Positions 1-13,500 of a stretch of 64,000 nucleotides of DNA are shown in pieces. Position numbers and translations under genes: made by a program. Origin of the DNA: Cinclus cinclus (Eukaryota; Chordata; Aves; Passeriformes; Cinclidae). The notes beneath the pieces were generated by a model, which did not search any database, had not been told where the DNA came from, and saw only the letters and a list, made by a program, of their open reading frames with translations. The DNA lies in contig NC_085046.1 of the NCBI RefSeq assembly GCF_963662255.1, forward strand, positions 133,529,392-133,593,391. The letters run 5' to 3'. Position 1 is the stretch's first letter, and every line of letters begins with the position of its first letter.

Positions 1-3000
1 TTCTCCAACAGACATGTTTCTGTGAAGAATCATTACTCCCTCCACTCTTGAATGCAGCTGACATTTTAAGTTTCTGCTTGAGTGCCATGCTAACAGGCTG
101 CCAGGTCCAGTTCTACTTTGTGTTACTGGTTCGTTTGGAATGGAGAAAATTGAGAGGCAAACTGTCAAAACTCACCTTGAAGAGAAGGGCTTTGCCATAG
201 TAATGCAACAAGAGAAGAAAAACACTTTTGTCTACATATACTGTCAATTCTAGCCCTTTCTTTTCTTTGTGTCTTCTCCAATTTTTTTTAAACTGTTTTG
301 GTTCTGACATTATTGATACCCCATTCCTCTGGGCAAGTGCAGACCCACAGGTTTTTTCTAGATTGTCACATAGGAAAGACATGTGACAAGTCCTGTAATG
401 TCAATCTGAGCCCTCTGTGCAGCCAGTGGAGGCAGAATTCATCCATGTCCACGTGATGCTCTCTGACTGCTGATTATGCAACATTATGATGACAGAGCAT
501 ACAAAAGTTCCTTCAGAGTGAACAGAAGTTGACAAAAAACTTAATCAGTTGAGATTTTTTTTCTAAAACATCCCTAAAATAGTGTTAGGACATTGTAAAA
601 CTAAAATAATTGCAAGCTCTTTTTTGTAGCCTACTGAGAAAGGAAAATAGAAATTAAAATAATGCAATAAAATAAATGAGATGTAAGAATGAGAAGAACA
701 AAAAAGTTATAAAGGAATGAGACATAGGATATGTAGGAGAAATGAAATTGAGAAAAATGAGTGGTAATGTGTGGGTGCCAAAATTTATTATTCTGTTGAA
801 GACCAGTACAATATTCACTTAAAACTTGTGCAAAATATCAAGAGCAAGTGAAGAAGAATTGAAAAAAAATAGTTGAATACCCAATTAAAAAAATATAAGA
901 TAGGATTAATTTCATGTAACCTTACATGCAAGTGCATGTAGTTTCTGCTTGTGCTTGCACTGGAGTATGGAAGTCTGATATTCCCTTGGTGTAAAGAATT
1001 AACTGCTCTGAGAATTCACAGTACCTGTCAGATATTAAACTGCCTGACCTGGTAGAGTCCAAGGGAGGGCAGAGTGGCCCAGTCAGACTAAAGGAAAACT
1101 GAAGTTTGCTCATGGCAGAAGGATGTCCTTACTATGCAAATACTAGGTTTAAATGTAGGATTGTGAAATCTTTAGAGTTCTTCCAAGTATTTTGGGATGC
1201 AATGTACATGTTGTTGCTGTAGAATGGTCATATCACCCTCCACATAATACAAGGTGGTGAATAAATTAAAAAAAAAAAAGTTATTCAGATTTTTACTCAG
1301 CTACTATTTGATTTTATCCCTCAGTTTGCAGAGACAGATATTTTTATTAGACTTTGCTTCTGTGCTATGGAAGATTTATGAACAGCCTATATTTAGAATT
1401 ATAGGCAGTTATTTTAACAAAATTCAATGATAGAGTGACAAAACTTTATTTTAATTTTCCGTTCCTACCTATGGCCAAGCTTTATTTCTATGGTAAAGCT
1501 CTACCAAGTACCAAAAATGAGCCTGATTCTCATTCTCCTCTTCAAGCAATATGGTGAATAAATAAAGGGATGTTAACCAGGGCTTAGATAGGGCTTAAGA
1601 TCTTGAAGTCCATGAATTTTTCTGCAGTTATGTATCAGTCTCATATTCCTGGCAGAATGGAGTAGTGAGGTTGCAGTGGACATTTGTCTGGCTGTAGAGT
1701 CCAGCCTTGATCAGACCAGGTCATGGCAGCAGGGAAAATGTGCCACAATCTCTACTGGCACTTGCTGTTTGTGTGCCTACAGAAAAGCAAGCCACAGTTC
1801 CAGCCTCACGAGTCCAGTGCTGCATCAGGAAAATGGTTCTGTTTCTTTTTCTAGTGGTACAGGAATTTGGCCCTAATGTAGCTTGGGTCAAAATAATGTG
1901 CCCTGAACAGAGTGACACTGGTCTTCATGTTGCCGTCCTTTACTTGCACCAAAGGAACCCCTGGCGAGTTCACAAGCATGCTTCTGCTGCCTTTTTTTCT
2001 TTTTCTTTTACCATAATCTTTAAAAGAAAATAAAATGTTGATATTAAAAGTAGTAATGCTTTGTTTTCATTCTTGCAGTTTTCTTTTGTTCTAAGGGTTT
2101 GAAAAATACAGAGGTCCAGAGGTACATCACAATGTATACTTAGACCTTACCTGCTGCCAGTCAAGCTTTGGTAATCTAGGACACTGTCCTGAAAGAGAAT
2201 GCACATGTACTGAACATGCAAAGAGAAAAACTATAAATAACAGATGTATGTCCATCATCACAGGTAGAAGGAATACCTTTGTGGTGTCCCTGTCCATTCA
2301 AAAGAGTGCAAGACCAGATCCCCCAGTCAGAGGAGCTGCTTGGTATTTACTCTCTTCCCAGAGGCTTTTTGAGGATGCAGTGTTAGCAGGGTGTGACTCC
2401 TGCCTTTCCTTAGGAGCAGTGGTGGCAATTCCAGAGCTTTCTTAGTGCCTGAATTCTCTTCCATATTGTCATGCATGTTTCCCTTTGGCCTGATTTGTGC
2501 TTGCTCTCTCTGAGATGGGTGTTCTGCAGAGGTGGGGGTACAGATAACAGTTCCTCTGGTGTACACAGATACCATTTCTAATTGACAAACTGGGGAGTTG
2601 AGGTGAAGCAATGAGCACTGGGAATGAGATTCATCTCTGATGAAGGGTTCAGCTTGGGTTATGTAGGTTCTTCCTCTCTGTGTCCATTGAGTGGACAGGC
2701 TCAAGGTGTGGGTATGCTGTGATGCCATTCAGCTGTGGGTGGTTTCTATGCCACAAAGCTTTAGAGGACACGCTAAGGAGCTCGTGTTGTTTTGGGGAGC
2801 TGCTGGTCAAATATGATGCTATGAACATGAGAAGAGAGAAGGTTGAAGAACAGTGGCAGGAAATGTAAGTGTTGTGAAAGTGGCTGCACAGAGAGGGTGG
2901 GAGCTTCTCAGTAACTGTGATTTATTATTAAACAGAACTGCCACAACCCAGCTTTGTTTCAAATATGGCTTCTTGGGGAGCGAGGAGGAGGAGATGGTCT

Positions 3001-6000
3001 TCCAAGGAAAGTTCAGGATTTGTGTGTCCATGCACCACATCGCCAGCCTCTATCTCTTCATCCTGGACTTACAGTTCAATTTGTCTTAATTAGACAGACC
3101 ACACATTCCATGTCAATGGATCCTTATTTAATGTCATAGACTTATGGCGAAACCCAAATTGGTCATATCAGCCCTTAGGCTTCAGAGAGAGAAAAGACAG
3201 TAGGTTTTGTAAATGTGGCTCTCACTTTCCAGAACAGCTCTGTGTCCCAGTTAGCTGCCTACACCTTGTGTGGCTGGTGACTTCTGTTTTGTCTTTAGTT
3301 TATTCTGCTCGTATTTGATGGTGAATATGACCATGGAAGATGAACAGCAGTGGAAGATGTTATAGATGCACCAAGAAGAGAGGTTTGGCACAGTAGCTCT
3401 CTTGTGTTCTGACTGGATTGTTACTGATTTTCAGTTCATCATTGGTTTTTCTACTTACAAGTGGAGGTGTTAGCACCTGTCTGGTAAAGATGGAGGTTAA
3501 GGCATTTATTCTGTGAAAAAACCTAACTCAAATCCATGAGTTTGGAGGTTAATACTCAATTTACATTTTGGATGCTGAAATTAAACTTTTCATTCAGTGC
3601 AAAAAAAAACCCAAAAATCAATATTACTTAGCTTTGGTTCTGAGCACTAGCTAGCATTGGTTTCAATAGGTGTTTCTGGCTGTTCAGTGTTTTTGAACAC
3701 AGGATGTTCCTCTAAATGGGAATACTGCAATTCATGGCCTGAAATAGTAATTCCATTCTACCGCTCAGCATCTGATTGCATTGCCTTTGAAAGCAGAGAA
3801 AACTGCTGAAGAGAAAGATTTGTGCTGCAGAGAACAGAACAGGGAGACAACTTGTACTTTTTCAGTGGTCTGAATCTAAATGTTCCTCCTGAATGCAGAG
3901 GAAACATGCCAAAGAAAATAATAAGAAAGAAATATGGTACTTCACTTTTTATCCACTGAATTTGGAAAATACCAACTAAGCTGGTACACTTGATAAAGCT
4001 TTGCCTTCCAAAGCAGTTTAGTATATATGTACACTCATTTTCCCAAAAGGTTATTGCTAAAACTCTTGCTAAGACAAAATAAACTGTAGCATCCATGCCA
4101 CGAATATCACAGTACGTAGTCTTTTCCCTTATTTACTTGCTTGTGCCTCTTAGCCTTCAAAATGCTATTCAGTTTCCTTGCACACAAGTTCTTGAAGCTG
4201 GAAGATCTGGAATTGAGCACACTGGATTTGTTGTGTGTTTGAAAGAAGGGTGTTCCATCCACTTGGTGGAGATATGGAGGAGGATTAGGGGTAAGAATGG
4301 AGAAATAAACCTGTAGATTTTCAGCTGCAAGGATTCTGACCAGTGATGCAGTAAGTTCCCAAGTGGAAAGCTGAGTTTAGGCACTGTCTAAATTACTGGA
4401 GGGATGTCATTGCCATATCAGTTTTCTGGTGTATCTGCATTCATCAGTAGATTTTACAGAGAATGGACTTCTTCTGCTCCACATTTCTAGACATTAATTT
4501 CTGCCCAGCTGTATTCTCTTGTTTAAGGGCGTGTGCCTCAGTGCTCATACCTCTCTGTACCTTTTACATTGCAAAGGAATAAGAGAAATTGCAGTGGAGC
4601 TTTTCTGCTAGAGAAGATACCATGCAATGTAGGGTTGAGTGTGCAAGCAGTACTGTACATGGAGCTTCTTAGAAAATAACAAACTGAAAATATTGCAGCA
4701 TGATTGGTGCAATTTTTCTTATTTTTTATTTTTTTTTTTTAAATAGCTAGTTCTATTTTGGGTAGCTTTTCTTTTTATGTCCTTTATGTAATACAGAGAG
4801 GGATGCTAGCTAATAATTTAATTTAGGAAATGAGCCTTCCTAATGATACACTTCTGTTTCATAAATATCAAGATGAAGAAATTTGATCTGGCAGTTTGCA
4901 ATGTGGAAGAACAATGGACAGGGCCTGTGTTGCTTATATGGCTGTCCATGTATTCTCCTTGAAAGGACAGGAAGAAAGACACCATTGCAGAAAAACAAAA
5001 CTGCGTTAGTAATGTTTTGCAACAGCATAGGTGTTAGCACCATGGGCTACATAATGTGATTTGTTTTGTTTTGAAGGTTATCTTAATGATTGTGCTGTTT
5101 CAGTAAGGACAAATGATGAACCTAAGGTCATTGCTGATATCAGTTGAATTTGCCTTCAACCTTTTAAAAGTGTTGAAATACAATATATGTTCCTTAGATG
5201 TCACTTCTAGAACAAAAATTTAGACTAGGAGTCAGCATGTTCCCAACTGAAACCTTTATTTCAAGATGCAACTAAAAGACCAAAACAATGAAAATAATTA
5301 CAGTTACAATTTTACTGTATATTTTACTATTACGGCCTTTGGAACATTAATTTTATTACAGGAGCCAGGAATCAAATAGAAACCTAAATGCCTTTTAAAT
5401 TTTTTTATGAAGCTTTGTTTTAAAAGACTCTTGTCACAAGGAGGGCTCACTGTTACATGATATTGAATGTAACAGGTTTAGGTGTTGTCAATGATCCATC
5501 ATCTTGTGGGGAAATTAACTAAGTTAGTTCTTATTTTCTATTCCGTCTTCCTGTAAATGACAGCTAAATGGGAATAAATTGTTTCTCTGTTTCCAATTGT
5601 TACTTTTAGCCACCTGCTTTCTGAACTTCAGAGATACTTGCTAATAGCCCTGGTGTTGCTTTGCTTCCCTGCCATATTTGTAGTTAATGTCAATGCAAGA
5701 AGTTGTTTATATCTCAAACTGGTTTTCTTCTGGGAAATTAGGGATGTATTCCTCCTTTCAAAGATGACCTTCAGTGTTTCTGTCCTTCCTATAATCAGAA
5801 AAAGGGTAATATTGCAGTTCCCCAATTTCCAGCAGGATTAAAACCATTTTGTTCTCTGTAACTGCACAGTGTGATTCATGGGGTTTATTAGGCAGAAACC
5901 TTTTGCAAAGTTTCTTTAAAACTGCAGCTTCACAAGCCTGTTATCCCTGATAAAATTTTGTGGTTTGCCATATTCTCACATCTCATGTGTCAGGATGGCT

Positions 6001-9000
6001 CTAAGAACTAACTAGTACACTCAACAGCTGCTGGTGAAAATGAAGAGTGTGAAAAATAAAATGTGACTTGAAGAAAAGCTGGATAATTCCTATTTATTTG
6101 ATTCCCCTGGATGAGTCACTGAACTAGAAGTGAGGTGGCTTGTGAGGAGGGAAGGTAGCTGCTTCCTAGGGTTTTCATTTCAGTCTGTCCCTGGTCTATT
6201 TGGTAGGATGGGCAGAGGATGGGCAGGAGATGGGATAAGAGGCAGGGAAAAGCAGAAGCTTTCCTTCTCCACGGAGTATCTAGAGCTAAAAACCCCAAAT
6301 ACTTTATGTGGTTCCTTGATGAGTCTAACAGTTTTGATGAGGGGAGTTGGCTCCATCAGTGCTAAGGTGGCCTCTTTGGCAGTCTCAAGTCAAAGGATGA
6401 AGGGAATAGAAACTTGCATCTGGAGAAGGAAATGTTCAACCTTCTCTTTTATTAATTTCAGAGCTGAATTGTATTTTAAATCATGGCACTGATTAAGCAG
6501 TCTCCTGAGTGAAGCAGTTGTGAAGCCACTGACAGCTCTGGAGTGCCAAGAAATAAACTCTCATGAGGACAGACAGGCCCTGACCTGAGAAGGGCTGATG
6601 TCAGTGTCATGGGAAGCGGCTGCTGAGAAAGGCACTTCAAAAATGAATTGTTTTAGCTGAGCATTCCTGATATTAGAGGAGCGCCATGGAGAAATTATAT
6701 TTGAGTGCTGCTGTAATTTCTTAATGCAGGTCTTGTTTTGCTGAGATTAGGAAAAAAAAACAGCTTTTCTTTTTGGTATATGGTGTCTGAAAGTGCCCAC
6801 CGTTTCTGAAGCAGTTTTTTTTTTTTTTGCTTTAAGGCTGCTGGTAGCATCCTGTCTAAGGTGCTTCCAACTTCATGCTGTGGTATTAAGGCTCTCTCAT
6901 TTTCTTATAAGTATGCTAGTGGGTAACACAATTCCAGTTGGTTTATAAAGACATTTATAAACCATTTATCCACATTTATAACATTAACAGAGGGGGTACC
7001 TTTGGTTTTAAAGCCATTTGTGAAGAAAAAACAACAGGAACACAAAAAGAAGCATGGAACACTCAGAATGGGTCTTTGGGGTGGAAAAGCAGCTTGCTAG
7101 AGCAAGAGAGACAGAATTTGAAATCACAAGGCAGGGATGACCCATGTCTTTTGGCCACACCTTTTGTGATAGAACCCTGTATTCCTGAGTGAAGGCTTCT
7201 GTCGGGGGTGATCATTTCAATCTGCTGCTCAAACAAAAGCCTAAGAAAACAAAATGGAAGTGATTTCTTATCAGTGTTTTGTACAGCTAGTTTAAATAGA
7301 TTTTGAGCTGTTATTTGTATTCCTGATTGAAAAGCACAGGTTACTGCATCTGCAGTAGTTTCCAGACACTTTTGCTCTTGGATTCTCTCCAAACTCTGAT
7401 TGCTTATATTACTCCTCCACCCATTTTTTCTTCTTAAAAAAAAAAAAAAGAAAAATGAAAAAACCTCCTGCAGAGAGGAGTCCATGTGAAACTAATTATT
7501 GAAGTGGCTTAGCTCAGTTCTATAAATTTTCCTATCTGCAATTTTCTTATGTGTTCCTTTAGTCCTGAAATCATAGAGCAATGTGAATGGAGATGTATTA
7601 AAGAAAAACAAGGAGGTTAGGATGGGGGGAATCTTCAGAGTAGTGCCATTTTCTTCATGGAAGCATGAGGAGGTATTAGAAGAATGCTAAGTATGGGAAG
7701 CAGGAGACTGGCTGTGGTTTTACTGGGTCATCCAGATGAAAGACATCACTTACTGTCTGCTGTGCCTACACATCCTGAATCATGGGCCGTTCATATGGGT
7801 GTGAAGATACGGAGATGGAAAAATCTGTAGTGAGTTAATATTGTCTTCGTGTGGAAACTTTTTAGACATTTAGTGTCAGGATGAAGTGAAAAAGACAATA
7901 AAAGGCAGGATTGTTGTTCTTGCAATTTTGGAGATTCTGACAAAATCTGGAAGCAGCAACTTTCATTTTTAGCTTTGTCACCCCTGATGAAACACAATTT
8001 TATCAATGACTCTTTCTGAGTAGCGATGAATGACTAAATAATCTGTGTGAGTGGTGAACTGAAGCACTGATGAATAAACAAGAATGTCAACTGTAAGAAG
8101 GTAGGGATGTAGTACTTCCTGTAAGAATCCTTAAGATGCAAATGGAGAATGAGTCTCAAAGAACATTCAATCTAGCTCCACTAATGACTAGTGAACAAAA
8201 TGAGAGGAGAAAATGTTTTTTGGACCAACATGGCTGTCCATAAATCTAGTCTCAAATACCTACTGACAGTAGAAAGTTTAAAATCTTAATATTTGACTGA
8301 TGAGCTCATTCACAGTAGAGAGCTTTATCTTAAAGCTTTGAAAATGCCTTCCCTGAAAACCTTGGAACTGTTTTTTTTTTTTGTGAAAGAAGCAGCCCCT
8401 CAGGCTTATGAGGGGTTGTGTGATACATATTGAATATATGCATTCAAAAGTGTGTCTTGGCATAAAATTGATTTGTGCCATCTCATTCCCTCCAATCATT
8501 CCAAAAGACACTGAATTTGCTTTGTAGTGACTTGAAGATCTCAGTTATACATATAATTGCTTCATGGAAGGCAGTTTGACAGAAAGGTACAGTGAACGTG
8601 TGGGTACTTTAAAATGCAAAGGCATTTGGGGTTAAAAGAAGGAAGTAAAGAAAGAAATATCAGATGGCATTGGGAACTATTTGGGAATTCTGCTTTGGGA
8701 TTTTGGTTAGGCTTTTTCCTAGGTAAATATAGAACTTTATTAAGAAGTTCTCAAGCCCTTTCTTTTTCCTTAACGAATCTCTGCTAGGACCTGCATTTCA
8801 CAGAAATACGTACCAGTGTTGTAGCAGATTAAGGAGATCAGGGCTACAGTGAAGGAAACCTACAGAAGCAGTGATTTGCTGCAGTACAATATTCTCTTAC
8901 AGCCCTGCTGCATTTTTCCAGTCATTAAAATGCTGCTGCTGTTTGAGTGGGGGGAAATCCTGAAATGGCTGAACAAAATGCAGTGAACATTTCTTTATGT

Positions 9001-10527
9001 TTATGTTTCTAAAAGATACTGAATATAATTCTGGGGGGAAAGGTGCTCTCATGAAAGCAAATTTAGCAGATGCCAGGTTCAGCTGGCTGCTGTCCTTATC
9101 ACGCAAAGTTTATTGGTAAAATAAACTGCTATTTGTTTTCCTTAGGAAACATTGTGCAGGTAGGGCAGGTTTGTGTTTTGCCAGCTTGCAGTGCTCAACA
9201 GTCAGCCTTGATTTTATAACAGACCAGCTCATCAAAATGCTTGTCGTTTGCTGATGCTGATGATCAAGCAAGAGTTTTAGCTCTTGGCATTCTCCTCAGT
9301 GCAAGGTTTTCCTTTGCTGAATGTGGCAGTGGTGTTTTTGTCTCCACGTGCTTGTGCAGCTCCAACCTTTGCCCCCAGGATCTGATCCAGATGTAGTTCT
9401 GTGCCTAAAACTTTGCAGACCTAGGTCTGGTGGACATCTTCATAGCTGCTATCTGGATGAGCAGGAGCATGATTCTAATTTGGCACTCATTCAGTGAATT
9501 CTCTTTTTATGTACTTTGGGCATGTTTTGAAGGGGTTCCTCTTCATCCATTACACCCCATTTACAGAAAATGTCTCTGGAAGTTCACTTCACTTGTATAT
9601 GAATCAAATGAGAATTACCAGATCTCTTTATTTTTTCATGGTGACCCATGTTTGACTGGATAAAAAGTGAGAGCATGGTTATGAATATTACAAAAACTAT
9701 TGTGTGGATTGTATAGGTTCTTTTATGATTCCTGAGTCAGTATCATTATCTCTTTTGTTTTTTCTTGCTAAGACAACTGGAAAATGAATTGGGTCTGTTG
9801 ACCTTTCCTAATCTGCTTCCAATCCTTTTCATGGGGCCATTTTCCCTTAGAAAAGTAAAGACTGATCCAAGTAGTACTGTGCTGTGTTTCCAGGGTAAAA
9901 AAAGCATATGCTTTTGGATTGTTTGGCTTTCTAATTCCAATTAATCTCCATGTTGTAAATTGTTACCATGTTACCTATTTACTATTTAGCATAAGCAGAA
10001 TCAAAAGATGTCATCAAAATAAATTGTCTATTAAATTGTCTTTTTGCTTCCTCATAATGGTATCTTGAAATGATCTGTGATTAATCTTCTCTTCTCTGCC
10101 TGTCCTTCCATTTCCCTCCCACACTCCCTTTTTCTTCAAAGTTTCATTGCTCTTTTTATTTTAAAGTGTACATATATATAGATATATTATGGGATGGAGA
10201 TTTTGGTTCCTGTAGAGGTTTTTTTTTTTCTTTTCACGTCTTGCAATTGATTTTCACAGAGTGGGATTTAAAATGTCGCTGGCCCTATCAGCTTTTCACT
10301 AAGTTATATAACTTCTTGATTTCTCAGCACTCTCTAAAGATGAAATGCAGTGGCTGCAGCACAGATGAAGATATCAGTTCTCATACATAACATACTTTAT
10401 CTACCCTTTCTCCACTTGTTTGTTACATGCCATTTTAGAGAAGGAAATTACTAATTTCTACCATATTAACATTAAAAACTTTATATTCTCAGAATATATG
10501 TACTTCAATGATTTATTGAATTCCAAG
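1..10527. other. OXR1 upstream intron, no gene or recognisable transposon
   Basis: The stretch is AT-rich with short A or T homopolymers (for example near 1271, 6817, 7436 and 8370). All reading frames are short, overlap on both strands and lack family signatures. I saw no CR1, LTR, tRNA-like or other RNA-gene pattern. Confidence 0.6.
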
Positions 10528-10561
10528 CCTTCCCCCTTCCCCTTCCCCCCCCACCCCCCCA
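10528..10561. repeat. C-rich tract (G-quadruplex motif on the - strand)
   Basis: Four C runs of five, four, eight and seven bases are separated by one or two bases. The complementary strand therefore has four G runs with very short loops, the canonical intramolecular G-quadruplex pattern; the + strand could form an i-motif. Confidence 0.85.
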
Positions 10562-13500
10562 CTATATACTGCAGAATAAATGCAATGGAAGGTCAAGGGA
10601 CTCTATTTTGTTCACATAAATTATGAGTACAACAATGTTCTAAATACATATCTTCTGGGCACCCAATTATCTTTGAAAGCTGTGGTACTGGATCAGCAGG
10701 AGGTCACTGTAATGATCACTACTAAGAAAGCCACTGGACTGGATTTCTGTCTGATTTCAGGTATCTCCAGATGAATCTTTGTGGTTGCTTTAAAATATTT
10801 CTATGAAAATACAAATCTGTCATTAATCTTACAGCCAACCAAGTCTGTTAATTCTGGAGTTGGTTTACCAAAACCATATATTTTTCTAGAGGGAATTAGT
10901 AGTTTTGGGAAAATTTGGGAAGCATAATAATTTCCCAATCCAGGCTTGACTACTTCTGAGTTTTGACTTTGTTGGAAAGTTGGGGGTTTTATGCCTAAAC
11001 TATTCTGAAAGTGGAAGTCTTGGCTTCGTGAAACATTGGAGGTCTTTGCTCATGCAGCTAGGCTTGAGTATTTATGCTCCCAGGGTTTCCAGGAGAGGAT
11101 TCTGCCTGGTACATGCAGCTGGAGCAGAGCCATCCATCCAGCACAGTGGGCAGGAGCAGGATATGCTCAGTGAGGGCAGGTACCAAACAGTGCCTCCAAC
11201 ATGTCTGGATGGACAGGAGAGTGAGCAATTCTACCACCTCGTTCCTTTTCTATTCCTTTGTGTTTTGTGTAAACATTTACACAGGTTTTAATAGATGTGT
11301 TCTACCCCTAATGTGGTAAGGAGTTGCCCCCAAGTTTACTGGATCTGAACTAAGTATTTTTTTATTTTCTGTTGATTTATATTCCTAAGTTTTTTCCCTA
11401 TTTCTTACATTTTTCACATGTGAGGTGAAAGAGGTTTTACCTTTCTCTGCCTAATAGCAATTACCAAGGCTTAGCTGTAATATTTTGATTCCCTAATAGT
11501 TCCTTTTCATAGAAGATTAACCAAGGGAAAAAAAAAAACCCACACACATTGTGAGATTAGTTAAATACATGTTGAAATACTGCCAATACTTCCTGCAAAG
11601 GAAATGTGATTTACTGATTCTCATTTTAGCATTTAGACAAAAAGCATCTGATTTATCTAACAGGACTTCTAAAATCTTGGCAGTTTTATTGCTTGCATCT
11701 AAATGTAGCTTCCATGTTTTAACTTGTATGCTGTTTCCTTACAAATTCTGATCAGGTGGTTGTTTTACACTTCTGCCTTGAAGCTGAATTCTAGTTAGGA
11801 AGCTAAATACACAAATGTTTCCAAACTCACTTGCCTCATTTCACATGCTGTGGCCTCATTTGTCTTCTGGACTCTGGTTTTGATCCTCTGAAACTGTTTA
11901 AATCTCTCCTTGGCTTCTTTTTTTTCACACTGTCAGGCACTAACTCCTCATCTCCTGTATTTCTGTGTTTATCTATCCATTGAGGTTTATATTTGATCAT
12001 GGGGATCTTAACCTGGCAATGTCAGCCAGGCACCAGCCTTGAGGTCCTCTTTGTTCTGGACTAGGGGGAAAGAAGCTTCACTATGCTTTGATAAACCTCA
12101 TTATAGTGCTTTTTCATTGGATTCTTCTTTCATTAATGTCGTTTACTGTAGCTATAGATTGCTAGTGTCTGGCAGTGGGTGTAGCTGCAGTGCTTACTCT
12201 GCTCTCTGGACTTACTGATTTAAAAATTATAATAAAAAACACTGCAGGGCAGCTGTGTTATGCAATCTCTTGTTTCTATGCTTGTCCAACTCTATTTTGT
12301 ATCATTGGGAGCAGAAAAAAATAGGAAAAGATTGTTGCTTGTCACAGGCATAAATCTAAATGGTGGTTCAAGGGAAAGGTCATCCATGTCTGCTGGAGAG
12401 GACATGTGTTTACTTTGGCATGAAACTGAATTGTGGCTTTAGAGTGTCTTCTTGAATCTCAGTATGTGCTGCCTGTGAGTCCCACCTGCAAAGGGAAAAG
12501 GCATGAGTGGTGGTGAGGCCCTTCCCAGCAGCTATTGATGCCTCTACAGAAGCAGATATGGCTGCCTGGGAGCGCTGCTTGTCTTCCCCTTCCTTCCTCT
12601 TCTTCCTTTCCTCGCCCCAGCGTCTCCCCCATCTGCAGTTGAAAGGTTGAGAAGATTCCCAGTCTGTGGATAAAGCTTGGTCATCTCGTTTTAACCTGTT
12701 GTGACATCACTGCAGGGTTTGTGAGACCTGCCCTTCTTAGTAGCATGTTCCTCCCTGCTCTGTCCACCAAGACTGTGGTGGCAACTGTTCTTAAATGTCA
12801 AGCAGCTGCTCTGTAAATTACTGGGAACAAAAGAATAAAACACTTGTGCTTACTGCAGTGTGCAGGTCCAGGATCTGTGGTCCCAAAAATCCTCCCTATG
12901 CTCCTGACAGAGAGTGCTGTTACTGAAGATACAGCAGCTCAAACACTGCTGACCCAAGGGAGTTCGTTGAAGCACAGGAACACAGAGGCAAGATGTGTCC
13001 TAAAAAAAAGGAAGGGAAAATCTGAGAGGGGTAATTTTTCTTTGATGTTGCACTGAAATGTTTTACTTCCCAAGATCGGCGCCTTAAGTCAAGGATCTGA
13101 GCGGGCTTGTATCATCCTGGACACTTCCTTGCCTCTCAGGCATCAGCAACTTCATGTTTATTAATGCAATTTCTTACAAAGCTTCTAGATGCACCATAAT
13201 CGATACTTTAATGTTTAAGTGCTTTTGTGGTGTAGTGGGTTGGTAGATAACTCCACAGAAGGATGCAAGCTGTCTGCTCTTGAACTTCAGCATGTGCATG
13301 TTTCTACTGAGCCAAGCAGTCTTTGGCAAGCTGTGACCTGCCTCCACAGCTGGTTCAAGAAATACAGTTCTGCCAGAGTAGGATGCTGAGAAGAGCCCAG
13401 GTACCTTAACCTCCTGCAAGTCAGATCTTTCTTTTTGCCGTTGACGTTAAAATTGACAGCTGGAGATTTACGCTGCACATGTAAAAAAGGTTGAGTGGTA

